From contig URIX01000001.1 of assembly GCA_900547975.1 (NCBI GenBank), positions 39,269 through 103,268 on the forward strand: a stretch of DNA of 64,000 nucleotides, written 5' to 3'. The notes under the pieces were generated by a model, which was not told the DNA's origin, did no database searches, and saw only the letters and a program-made list of their open reading frames with translations. Both the position numbers and the translations under genes were made by a program. The first letter of the stretch is position 1, and each line of letters starts with the position of its first letter. The DNA is from an uncultured Eubacteriales bacterium (GTDB lineage: Bacteria; Bacillota; Clostridia; Christensenellales; CAG-917). Below are positions 28,139-35,302 of the stretch, piece after piece.

Positions 28139-28175
28139 TTAGGAATAGTATACACTTTTTCTAACCGAAAATCAA
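28139..28175 (-). promoter_or_regulatory. Promoter and probable autoregulatory operator of the AbiE/Druantia-like operon
   Basis: Minus-strand TTGATT (28170-28175), 17-nt spacer, TATACT (28147-28152). GTTAG (28139-28143) and CTAAC (28161-28165) form inverted repeats around the -10 box, a natural AbiEi site. Confidence 0.6.
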
Positions 28176-28260
28176 GATATTATGACACCAAAAATTAAAT
28201 TTTTTTCGCTAATTTTTAGATTAAAAACAAAGAAACAGAACAAAAAACTTCAAATGGCAC

Positions 28261-28322
28261 TTTGGCGGGTGCTTGACTAATACAAGCGCGACGCTTCGCG
28301 TCGCGGTCAAGCACCCGCCAAA
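28261..28322. repeat. Perfect 17-bp stem with 9-nt one-sided bulge and inner 8-bp hairpin; candidate rolling-circle origin
   Basis: TTTGGCGGGTGCTTGAC (28261-28277) and its exact complement (28306-28322) enclose the bulge TAATACAAG and a second hairpin CGCGACGC-TTC-GCGTCGCG (28287-28305). Such compact extruding structures with a single-stranded stretch are used as nick sites by HUH Rep proteins, and a Rep gene begins 0.9 kb to the right. Confidence 0.55.
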
Positions 28323-28369
28323 CAACTCGCTTAAACTCGGATAAAAAGGTCAACTCAAAGCCGAGCGAA

Positions 28370-28410
28370 ACGGGGCGTTCGCCGCTAAACCGCTTGGCGA
28401 ATCGCCCCGT
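28370..28410. repeat. Second GC-rich hairpin
   Basis: ACGGGGCGTTCGCC and GGCGAATCGCCCCGT pair with one bulged A around a 12-nt loop. It lies 47 nt from the larger hairpin and could be part of the same replication or packaging region. Confidence 0.55.
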
Positions 28411-28766
28411 AATTCTTCGCACGGCGGCATATTTTGAGTTTTTATTCCTTTTATATCTTCCAAGTATTTTCGCTCCGTTTTGTTTCGGGCGGCGTTTGTT
28501 GCGCCGTCTTTTTTTGTTGCCTAAAATCCATTTTGCAGCCATTCCGCAGTCATTTTTCTTCTTTACAAAAACCATTGTAAATGGAAATTTTCCATTGAAA
28601 CTACATTTTGAGCCATTCACGCTTTTTCTGTGGAGTGTTGTAAGATTGAATTGTGCAAAGAGATTGCAAAAACTTTTGTATTTCTTTCAAGGAATTATTT
28701 CGAAGTCGCAAAAAACTTGCGAGTTCGGGTAATAAAATCTATTTCAAAAAAAAGGAGGACGGAAAA

Positions 28767-28919
28767 ATGCTGCAAACAAACCTAAAAGTCGTAGCCGTCG
28801 GCGAGCCGAATATCGAGGCGTTGACCGACGGCGAAAAACGCACTTTCTTTGAAAGTATCTTTTCAAGGATAGTCGAACTGCACCAACAAACGCAAACCGA
28901 AAACAAAAACGAAACCTGA
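28767..28919 (+). CDS. Small 50-residue protein of the rolling-circle element
   Basis: Begins MLQTNLKVVAVGEPNIEAL, followed by TDGEKRTFFESIFSRI and a hydrophilic end. A very good AAGGAGGACGG site precedes the ATG, which decides the start over an upstream in-frame one. The product is soluble and mildly acidic, with no family I know. It sits between the hairpin region and Rep, with an AT-rich spacer and a terminator following, so it is probably expressed apart from Rep. A role in copy control or accessory binding is conceivable but not shown. Confidence 0.6.
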   Translation: MLQTNLKVVAVGEPNIEALTDGEKRTFFESIFSRIVELHQQTQTENKNET

Positions 28920-29105
28920 CTTAAAAGCCGAAAAATTACGCAAAAAAACTAAATAAACTAAACCGAGTAAATAGAAAAATATTAAATTAGAAAATAACGC
29001 TAAAAAGCGATAACATAAACAAAATGAAAGGAACTGAACGGAAATCTATTTATGACTTAAACTAACCGAATTAAACTGAATTGAATTGTAATAAAACCGA
29101 ACTGT
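28920..29105. other. AT-rich spacer with short degenerate repeats
   Basis: About 185 nt of very AT-rich sequence with recurring words of the type AAACTAAA, AAACTGAA and AAACCGAA. No gene is seen. It may help strand opening near the replication region, or simply be low-complexity DNA. Confidence 0.4.
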
Positions 29106-29154
29106 AAACGGCAGAGTATGAAATTGTATGGTGTTTCGTATTCTGCCGTTTTTT
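29106..29154 (+). terminator. Intrinsic terminator upstream of rep
   Basis: AAACGGCAGA / TCTGCCGTTT stem followed by TTTT. It separates the 50-residue gene from rep. Confidence 0.75.
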
Positions 29155-29202
29155 ATTTTCTTTCGCCATACAAAAAAATCTAAATCACAAGGAGTAAAAA
29201 CT

Positions 29203-30117
29203 ATGAACTACGCAAATATGAAAATCTACTTTGACGGCGGTCATTACGTCGGAATACCGCAAGGAGCGTTTCCGAGCGGAAAAGGCTGTAAAAGGCGCGC
29301 CGTTAAACCTATGAAACAACAATCGACGGCAGACGTAACGCCGCCCGAAACCCCGAAAGAACGCTTTGAAACGGCATATAAAGAGAGCCAATCTCTACCG
29401 AAGCGAGAACGCAAGGCGCATATAAAAGCCGCTATGCAAGACGATTTCAAGGATAAAGCCGAATTGAACGCTTTTGTCGAGAAAAACACCGAACGAATGA
29501 AAACCAACGCCATTAAGCGCAAAGTAAGGCTTATGCGAAAATTGCGTTTGCAGGATTGGAATTTTTTCGTAACTTTTACCTACTCGAATGAACTTCACAC
29601 CGAAGAAACGTTCCGCAAAAAGTTGACTAACACCTTAAAACACCTTGTTGCGAGAAACGGTTGGAAATATGTGGGAATATGGGAGCGCGGCGAAGATACG
29701 AACAGACTACATTTTCACGGTATTTTCTATATTCCCGACGGCAAAATGATAGGAAAACTCGAAGAAGTAAAAGACTACGACACGCGAAACCACCGTATGC
29801 AAACGACATACCAAAACACGCATTTTCTGAAACAGTTCGGGCGTAACGACTTCAAGGATATTGCCACACAGGACGATATTTCCGAGGCGGCGAAATACAT
29901 AACGAAGTATATGGAGAAGTCCGGCGAGCGTTTAGTCTACGGCGGAAAATTGCCGACTTACTTCCGCTCGGACGTTTTGGACGAAGATGTTATATGCTCT
30001 TTCGGAGTTGACGACCGAAAAGTATTGCTTTTCGATAATTTTACCTGTATCAACGAGGGCGAAATTCTCGGAAAGGTAAGCAAAGAAATTATAGCGCAGT
30101 TGCCGCATTGCAACTAA
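29203..30117 (+). CDS. HUH-family rolling-circle replication initiator (Rep)
   Basis: A 304-residue protein. The HUH motif is RLHFHGIFY with the two histidines near 170 and 172; the preceding FFVTFTYS strand is the usual motif 1, and AAKYITKYMEK (near 230) supplies tyrosines for strand nicking. Such proteins nick one DNA strand at an origin hairpin to start rolling-circle replication in plasmids, inoviruses and integrative elements. It is clearly homologous to the Rep at 62884-63930: both begin with a Y.DG.HY..IP segment and share VTFTY, RLHFHG and FGRNDF blocks. AAGGAG precedes the ATG. The gene lies between a hairpin-rich region and a serine recombinase gene, consistent with an integrative rolling-circle element. 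Confidence 0.82.
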   Translation: MNYANMKIYFDGGHYVGIPQGAFPSGKGCKRRAVKPMKQQSTADVTPPETPKERFETAYKESQSLPKRERKAHIKAAMQDDFKDKAELNAFVEKNTERMKTNAIKRKVRLMRKLRLQDWNFFVTFTYSNELHTEETFRKKLTNTLKHLVARNGWKYVGIWERGEDTNRLHFHGIFYIPDGKMIGKLEEVKDYDTRNHRMQTTYQNTHFLKQFGRNDFKDIATQDDISEAAKYITKYMEKSGERLVYGGKLPTYFRSDVLDEDVICSFGVDDRKVLLFDNFTCINEGEILGKVSKEIIAQLPHCN

Positions 30118-30160
30118 TTAGTCTTTCGGATCGGGAAAGGTTAAACGAAAACGACTTTTT

Positions 30161-30200
30161 CGTCAAGGGTAAAATGCATTGCTTGGCGCAACCCTTGACG
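30161..30200. repeat. 10-bp inverted repeat after rep
   Basis: CGTCAAGGGT (30161-30170) and ACCCTTGACG (30191-30200), 44 nt past the rep stop codon. No T-run follows, so it is not an ordinary terminator; it may be a replication signal. Confidence 0.5.
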
Positions 30201-30304
30201 AGAAAAGCCGTAAGCCATAAAAGAAAACAATTTTAATTCGTTTCCGTTTTCTCCGTTCCCGTCGAAAGACAAATCTAAAAATAAAATTAAAGGAGTAACA
30301 AATT

Positions 30305-31804
30305 TTGAAAACTGGAGTTATTTACGCTCGTTATTCGAGCGACACTCAAACGGAACAGTCCATAGAGGGACAACTCCGTGTATGCAACGAGTATGCGAAA
30401 AACAACGACATACTCATTTTAAGAACTTATATAGACCGTGCTATGACGGGTACTAACGACAATCGTCCCGACTTCCGTCAGATGATTGAAGATAGCAAAA
30501 AACACGATTTCAATGTCGTACTCGTTTACAAATTCGACAGGTTTTCGCGCAATAAATACGAAACCACGAAACACAAGAAAACGCTTAAAGATAACGGCGT
30601 TAAAGTCGTTTCCGCTACCGAATATATTCCCGATAGTCCCGAGGCGATTATACTCGAAAGTATGATTGAGGGCTATGCCGAATATTACTCTGCCGAACTT
30701 TCTCAAAAGGTAAAACGCGGTATGAACGAAACAAGACAAAAAGGCAACTTTACGGGCGGAACTGTCATTTACGGCTATAAAGTAGAAAACCACAAAGTCG
30801 TGATTGACGAAGAAAAAGCCGAAGTCGTAAGGTTTATTTACGACCAATATGCGCAAGGTGTTTACGTTAAAGACATAATAAAAACGCTTACCGAAAGAGG
30901 TATTTTCAATCGCGGTAAAAAATTTGCGAGAAATACCGTCTACAATATACTCAAAAACGAAAAGTATTCGGGTATATACAGACACGGTAACGAAGTTTTT
31001 ACAAATATGTATCCGCAAATCGTGCCGACAGAGATTTACGAAAACGTAAGACGAAAGACCGAAACCAACAAATACGGAACTCGTAGCGTTGAAGTCGTGT
31101 ATCTTCTACGCAACAAAATTAAATGCGGCTACTGCGGTAGTCCTATTTCTGCCGAGTGCGGAACGGCTAAAAACGGACAGAAAATACGCTATTACAAATG
31201 TTTGGGACGAAAACACCAAAGCGGTTGCAAAAAATCCCAAGTCAGGAAAGAAATACTCGAAAAATATGTACTTGACAACGTATGCGAACAAATGCAACGC
31301 CCCGAAATATTAGATAAAATGGCGACGTATTTACTGCAAGTGCAGGAAAACCGAATAAAACAAAACTCGGTTCTGACTAATCTAATAAAAGAGAAACGCC
31401 AAACCGAGAATACGATAAACAACATTATGCAAGCCATAGAGCAAGGCGGACAAAGCGCAACGGTAATGAAACGTATGCGAGAACTTGAAAAAAAACTGAC
31501 CGACATCGAGAAGCGATTGACGATTGAAAAATCTCAAACGGCGTTCAGGCTTTCCAAAGAGCAAATAATCGATTATTACAAATCTGCGCTTGAAAAAGAG
31601 CCGCTACAACTGATAAATTACTTCATAAAAGAAATTCAGTTGTATGACGACAAAATGATAATTATCTACAACACCCCAAAGACGATAAACCTTGACGAAA
31701 GTCAGGGTTTTTCTTTTTACGACAAAAACGTTAAAATGCCGTATGTGATACAAAACAGAGAGTATTACGGACTTAAAGATTTCAGACTTATAATGCGTAT
31801 CTGA
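30305..31804 (+). CDS. Large serine recombinase (integrase/resolvase family)
   Basis: A 499-residue site-specific recombinase. The catalytic domain (1-145) has YARYSS with the nucleophilic serine at 11, then EGQLRVC, DRAMTG and KFDRFSRN; a recombinase domain (about 165-265) contains GKKFARNTVYNILKNEKYSG; a zinc ribbon follows (CGYCGSPI ... YYKC...SGC), then a coiled-coil region (about 355-430). Such enzymes integrate and excise mobile elements at attachment sites. Translation appears to start at TTG, 9 nt after AAGGAG. It reads away from rep and ends tail-to-tail with a second, homologous recombinase; the first 60 residues of the two are nearly alike. Confidence 0.92.
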   Translation: MKTGVIYARYSSDTQTEQSIEGQLRVCNEYAKNNDILILRTYIDRAMTGTNDNRPDFRQMIEDSKKHDFNVVLVYKFDRFSRNKYETTKHKKTLKDNGVKVVSATEYIPDSPEAIILESMIEGYAEYYSAELSQKVKRGMNETRQKGNFTGGTVIYGYKVENHKVVIDEEKAEVVRFIYDQYAQGVYVKDIIKTLTERGIFNRGKKFARNTVYNILKNEKYSGIYRHGNEVFTNMYPQIVPTEIYENVRRKTETNKYGTRSVEVVYLLRNKIKCGYCGSPISAECGTAKNGQKIRYYKCLGRKHQSGCKKSQVRKEILEKYVLDNVCEQMQRPEILDKMATYLLQVQENRIKQNSVLTNLIKEKRQTENTINNIMQAIEQGGQSATVMKRMRELEKKLTDIEKRLTIEKSQTAFRLSKEQIIDYYKSALEKEPLQLINYFIKEIQLYDDKMIIIYNTPKTINLDESQGFSFYDKNVKMPYVIQNREYYGLKDFRLIMRI

Positions 31805-31832
31805 CAATAACGCAGACGATTTATTCCACGGT

Positions 31833-31957
31833 GTTCTTGACGTGAGCCTCTCAGGAGCGTGTCGATAGGCAAATAAACCGCCAACCGACAGCCCCGAGGG
31901 GCTTTTCGTTTGCCTTTGGCAAGATAGCCTGACACACTCCTTTCTCACGTCAAGAAC
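31833..31957. repeat. Long structured inverted repeat between the two recombinase genes
   Basis: GTTCTTGACGTGAG (31833-31846) and CTCACGTCAAGAAC (31944-31957) are exact complements. Inside, GGAGCGTGTC pairs with GACACACTCC (one mismatch), GGCAAA with TTTGCC, and AGCCCC with GGGGCT. The whole 125 nt can fold as one long arm. It sits just after the first recombinase gene; candidates are an origin, an attachment region or a non-coding RNA. Confidence 0.6.
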
Positions 31958-32281
31958 CTTTCGCGGCATAAAACCGTCTGCAACTGCTACGGATAAAGCG
32001 ATACGAACACACCATACGAACACCGAAAAAGATAAAACGACGGCACATAGACAACCGAAAAACGCAGTTAAAACCTGAATTTTTGCAAAAGAAAAACCTA
32101 AACCAAACACTTTCGTATTCGATTTAGGTTTTGATTGGCGGACATTTTTTAATCCCAACTGAACACCCTAAAATTGCTTGTGTAATATATACTTCGTATA
32201 TATTAAGTTGTTTTTTTTATTTGTGAATTTTTACAAAAGTGTACATTTTTATTCAAAAACCTAGATTATAATTCGAAACCA
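31958..32281. other. Gene-free spacer at the junction of two mobile units
   Basis: No convincing gene. It holds an AT-rich hairpin with T-run (32183-32218) and one copy of a 10-nt word, GAACACCCTA (32161-32170), whose inverted copy lies beyond the second recombinase gene at 33864-33873. Confidence 0.5.
32183..32218 (+). terminator. AT-rich hairpin with T-run
   Basis: TAATATATAC-TTC-GTATATATTA followed closely by TTTTTTTT. Weak stem but typical form; it may end transcription from the first recombinase. Confidence 0.45.
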
Positions 32282-33826
32282 TCATATAAACAAAATTATC
32301 TCATAATCGGTAACAATTGGCTCTTTTCCTATTTTGTGTTGGTCTATGGTTATGCGCTGATTAAATGAGTAAAAAGAAAAGGCCTGATGCAGTTCGTCAT
32401 CAGGTCTTTTCCCATCGGTATAATTGAAGTGAATTTCTATCTTATCGTTATATAGCACAACTTGTTTTATTAGCAGTTGTATCATTTGCAGCGGTCGCTT
32501 TTTTACTGCGGATTGTAGGTATTTTACTATATCGTGTTTCTGTATTATCAAATTAGATTTTAGTTTCTCGACGGCAATCTTATTGATTAGCTCCGCCTTT
32601 TCAGCCTCTAATGCATTCAGTCGTTCTTTTGTTGTTTGACTGATGATGCCTTGCTCCATTGCCGCTATCAAATTGTCTATGGACGATTTCTTCTCTGCTA
32701 ATCTTTCTTCCAAGATATGTAGGATTGATTGGTCGTCCATTCGCTTTTGATGCGCGCCCATTATTCGCTCGGCTATATCTTCTATTAAATCCGGCGTTGC
32801 CAGGGCTTTGTATGTTGCATCTATTACAACTTTTTCCAAAACTTCTTTTCGTATCGGCGTGCTTTGACAATTCTTCCCTTTCCGCCGCCCCGAACATTTG
32901 TAATATCTCATAATTACGCCACTTTTCGAAGTGCCGGAATCGGAGTTTATTGGACTTCCGCAATAACCGCACGTAACTTTGAATTTCAATAGATATTCAA
33001 CATTAGGTTTGTGCTTTCCGTATTTGTTGTTTTCAATTCTCGCTCTAACAATATCGTATGTCGTTTGAGAAATTATCGGAGGATAAATATTCGTAAACAC
33101 TTCATCGCCGTGTCTAAAAATGCCTGCATACTTTTCGTTTTTCAAAAGAAAGTAAACCGTGTTCCTTGCAAATGGTTGTCCTCTATTCTCAATTCCTTTC
33201 TCGTGCAACTCGTCAATAATATCAGTTACAAGACGTCCTGCTGCATAATCTTCAAAAATCTTTCTGACAATAACCGCTTGGTCTTCGTTGATTTGCACCT
33301 TTCGCCCAGTCTTTCTATCTCCCGTCACGCAATATCCGAATGGTATATATCCACCTGTAAAATTGCCTTTTTGACGGCTTTCATTCATCCCGCGTTTGAC
33401 CTTTTGTGATAACTCTGCCGAATAATACTCTGCCATACCGACATACATATTCTCAAGAATAATTCCGTCAAGGTTTTGAGAACCGTCTATATTTCGCGAC
33501 GTTCGTTGTGTTGCAGAAATGACAATCTTACCTGTCTTTTGCAACTTGAATTTGTTGATTGCTTGTTCAATAGAATTCCTTCCGAAACGGTCTAATGCAT
33601 ATACAAGGCAAATATCCCATTCTTTTGTCTTTTCACTGTCCGAAAGCATTTGCTGGAATTCTTTTCTTAAATCGTTTGTGCCTGTCATTGCGCGGTCTAT
33701 ATATTCATGCACTACAATCAGGTCGTTGTTTTTTGCAAACTCATAACAAACTCGAAGCTGACCTTCGATAGATTGTTCAGTTTGTCGTTCGCTCGAGTAT
33801 CGAGCATAAATTACACATTGCTTCAT
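32282..33826 (-). CDS. Second large serine recombinase
   Basis: A 514-residue protein with the same plan as its neighbour: YARYSS (nucleophile Ser11), EGQLRVC, DRAMTG, YALDRFGRN in the catalytic domain; GQPFARNTVYFLLKNEKYAG in the recombinase domain; a zinc ribbon (CGYCGSPI ... YYKCSGRRKGKNC) and a coiled coil. It transcribes leftward, towards the first recombinase. AAGGAGGTAATAAG precedes the ATG, which overlaps a small upstream ORF by an ATGA junction. By position it probably serves the unit with the LexA-polymerase cassette to its right. Confidence 0.92.
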   Translation of the reverse strand: MKQCVIYARYSSERQTEQSIEGQLRVCYEFAKNNDLIVVHEYIDRAMTGTNDLRKEFQQMLSDSEKTKEWDICLVYALDRFGRNSIEQAINKFKLQKTGKIVISATQRTSRNIDGSQNLDGIILENMYVGMAEYYSAELSQKVKRGMNESRQKGNFTGGYIPFGYCVTGDRKTGRKVQINEDQAVIVRKIFEDYAAGRLVTDIIDELHEKGIENRGQPFARNTVYFLLKNEKYAGIFRHGDEVFTNIYPPIISQTTYDIVRARIENNKYGKHKPNVEYLLKFKVTCGYCGSPINSDSGTSKSGVIMRYYKCSGRRKGKNCQSTPIRKEVLEKVVIDATYKALATPDLIEDIAERIMGAHQKRMDDQSILHILEERLAEKKSSIDNLIAAMEQGIISQTTKERLNALEAEKAELINKIAVEKLKSNLIIQKHDIVKYLQSAVKKRPLQMIQLLIKQVVLYNDKIEIHFNYTDGKRPDDELHQAFSFYSFNQRITIDQHKIGKEPIVTDYEIILFI

Positions 33827-33981
33827 CTTATTACCTCCTTTTTCGCAATTTGTGATTCAAGTATAGGGTGTTCAAATCTCAAAAGGTAGGACATCTGTCG
33901 AGTCGTTTTGTACCGAGTTTGTGTCGACACAAATTTGCATCGAAATTCTCTTGAACCAGTTTTGAAACGATAACGTGACAT
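33823..33981 (-). CDS. Possible 52-residue basic protein coupled to the second recombinase
   Basis: An ORF starting MSRYRFKTGSREFRCKF with an AAAGGAG site 10 nt upstream. Its stop overlaps the recombinase start (ATGA), as in coupled genes, and its last codons contain the recombinase ribosome binding site. The product is strongly basic and matches no family I know. Small basic proteins next to recombinases sometimes act as directionality factors; that role is only a guess here. Confidence 0.4.
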   Translation of the reverse strand: MSRYRFKTGSREFRCKFVSTQTRYKTTRQMSYLLRFEHPILESQIAKKEVIR

Positions 33982-34350
33982 AATTGAAACACTCCTTTAT
34001 CGAGTTGTCTTTTTCTTTCGACACCCCGAAAGAATCAGAAAAGCGACGCATCGTCAAGGAACAGAAAAAAAATTGCGTAGATTGTAATTATTTTCCATTC
34101 TTATGCAATATTTTTTCCATTGACGAAAGGAGTTTTCCTGATAAACTCCCACCCTACTCAAAAAGAGAAAGAAAAGACATATCACATTGATGTTTCATCA
34201 TTGTTTTGTTACGGATTTGTAGCGATTTCGTCACAGTTTTGTCATACATATTTTTGTGTTTCAAAGACGACCTTTGTTGCTTTATAATGTTCTTCTTTTT
34301 TGCGGCCACAAGGATTATCGTTAAGTTAGAAAAAACAACGGAGGTGTGAT
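33982..34350. other. Gene-free divergent region
   Basis: No gene supported. A TATAAT box at about 34289-34294 may drive the 65-residue gene to the right. The rest is AT-rich with no clear structure. Confidence 0.4.
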
Positions 34351-34548
34351 ATGCGGGAAATCGTACTTGAAGATAATCCGAGTAAACGACAAATATTTGT
34401 AGATGATAACAAACCGGATTTCTCTCATTTATCTAATAAAGATATAGATTTATATATATCCTTATTAGAAATAGAAATGTATGAGCATTTCAAGAATCGT
34501 CGCAAAAGAAAGCCGAGAGATCAACCTGAAAATAAAAAAATCTCCTAA
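34351..34548 (+). CDS. Small 65-residue protein of unknown function
   Basis: Begins MREIVLEDNPSKRQIF and ends in a basic RRKRKPRDQ segment. GGAGGTG lies 8 nt before the ATG, which is strong support. The centre (SHLSNKDIDLYISLLEIEMYEHF) looks like an amphipathic helix. No family recognised. It precedes the LexA-like gene, which has its own promoter, so the two are probably separate transcripts. Confidence 0.6.
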   Translation: MREIVLEDNPSKRQIFVDDNKPDFSHLSNKDIDLYISLLEIEMYEHFKNRRKRKPRDQPENKKIS

Positions 34549-34604
34549 TGTGTACCATAAATGTCGCATAACGATTAATGCCAAAAATTTCTTATGAAAA
34601 CCCG

Positions 34605-34632
34605 TTGACTTTTGTTTTTGAATGACTATAAT
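34605..34632 (+). promoter_or_regulatory. Promoter of the LexA-polymerase-YolD operon
   Basis: TTGACT (34605-34610), 16-nt spacer, TATAAT (34627-34632). Confidence 0.75.
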
Positions 34633-34637
34633 GAAAA

Positions 34638-34669
34638 TTACAAAACGCAATAAATATTGCATATTGTAA
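34638..34669. promoter_or_regulatory. Nested palindrome, probable LexA-like operator
   Basis: TTACAA (34638-34643) and TTGTAA (34664-34669) flank GCAATA-AA-TATTGC (34647-34660). It lies between the -10 box and the start codon of the LexA-like repressor. It is unlike the Bacillus LexA box (GAAC-N4-GTTC), so the repressor would have its own specificity. Confidence 0.6.
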
Positions 34670-34681
34670 AAGGGGTATACA

Positions 34682-35293
34682 ATGCAAGTAAAAAACAAAG
34701 AAACGATAGATAAGATTTTGAACATACTCAACGAGAGTTTGCGTGAGAACAACGGCACTCCGTCTATATACGAAATTGCCGACGCGATAAACGTAAATCC
34801 GTCCACGGTCAGCAGATATATCAACTATTTGGTGTCTGAAGGCATAATCGAGAGAAAAGGCAAGCATTGCAATCTCACCACATCGAAGTTTGCCAAAACG
34901 ATGTCCAACGTAACGGCTTGCCCGATTGTCGGCGACATTGCTTGCGGCTCTCCGATACTTGCGGAAGAAAACATAGAATCGTATGTATCAATCTCTACCG
35001 AGTTCTTCGGTCCCGGAGAGTACTTCATACTGAAAGCGAAAGGCGAAAGTATGATAAACGCAGGCGTAAACGACGGAGATTTGGTTGTTATACGAAAGCA
35101 AGATACTGCAAGCGAAGGACAAATAGTGGTTGCACTCACGGATGACGGAGAGGCTACGTTAAAGCGATATTTTTTGGATAAAAAGCACAAACTAATAAGA
35201 CTGCATCCCGAAAACGATGCACTTCAAGATATGTTCTATAAGAACATTCAAATTCAAGGCATAGCCGTAAAAGTAATAAAGGACTTGTTATAA
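34682..35293 (+). CDS. LexA-like self-cleaving repressor (S24 peptidase)
   Basis: A 203-residue protein: an N-terminal winged helix (about 1-65, TPSIYEIADAINVNPSTVSRYINYL), then a cleavage region with ACGSP near residue 94, and the S24 catalytic dyad, Ser in KGESM (near 121) and Lys in EATLKRYF (near 160). The Cys-Gly bond in ACG replaces the usual Ala-Gly cleavage site. Such repressors cleave themselves on RecA activation after DNA damage. It leads an operon with a Y-family polymerase and YolD, so it probably controls a damage-inducible mutagenesis cassette on this element. AAAAGGGG precedes the ATG. Confidence 0.88.
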   Translation: MQVKNKETIDKILNILNESLRENNGTPSIYEIADAINVNPSTVSRYINYLVSEGIIERKGKHCNLTTSKFAKTMSNVTACPIVGDIACGSPILAEENIESYVSISTEFFGPGEYFILKAKGESMINAGVNDGDLVVIRKQDTASEGQIVVALTDDGEATLKRYFLDKKHKLIRLHPENDALQDMFYKNIQIQGIAVKVIKDLL

Positions 35294-35302
35294 AGGAGCA
35301 AT

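Noticed and set aside
28216..28620. 134-codon minus-strand frame through the hairpin region
   Set aside because: It is created by the GC-rich inverted repeats and lacks a start signal.
33872..34190. Open frames on both strands before the 65-residue gene
   Set aside because: No start signals; the minus-strand one conflicts with the better-supported coupled ORF at 33823-33981.
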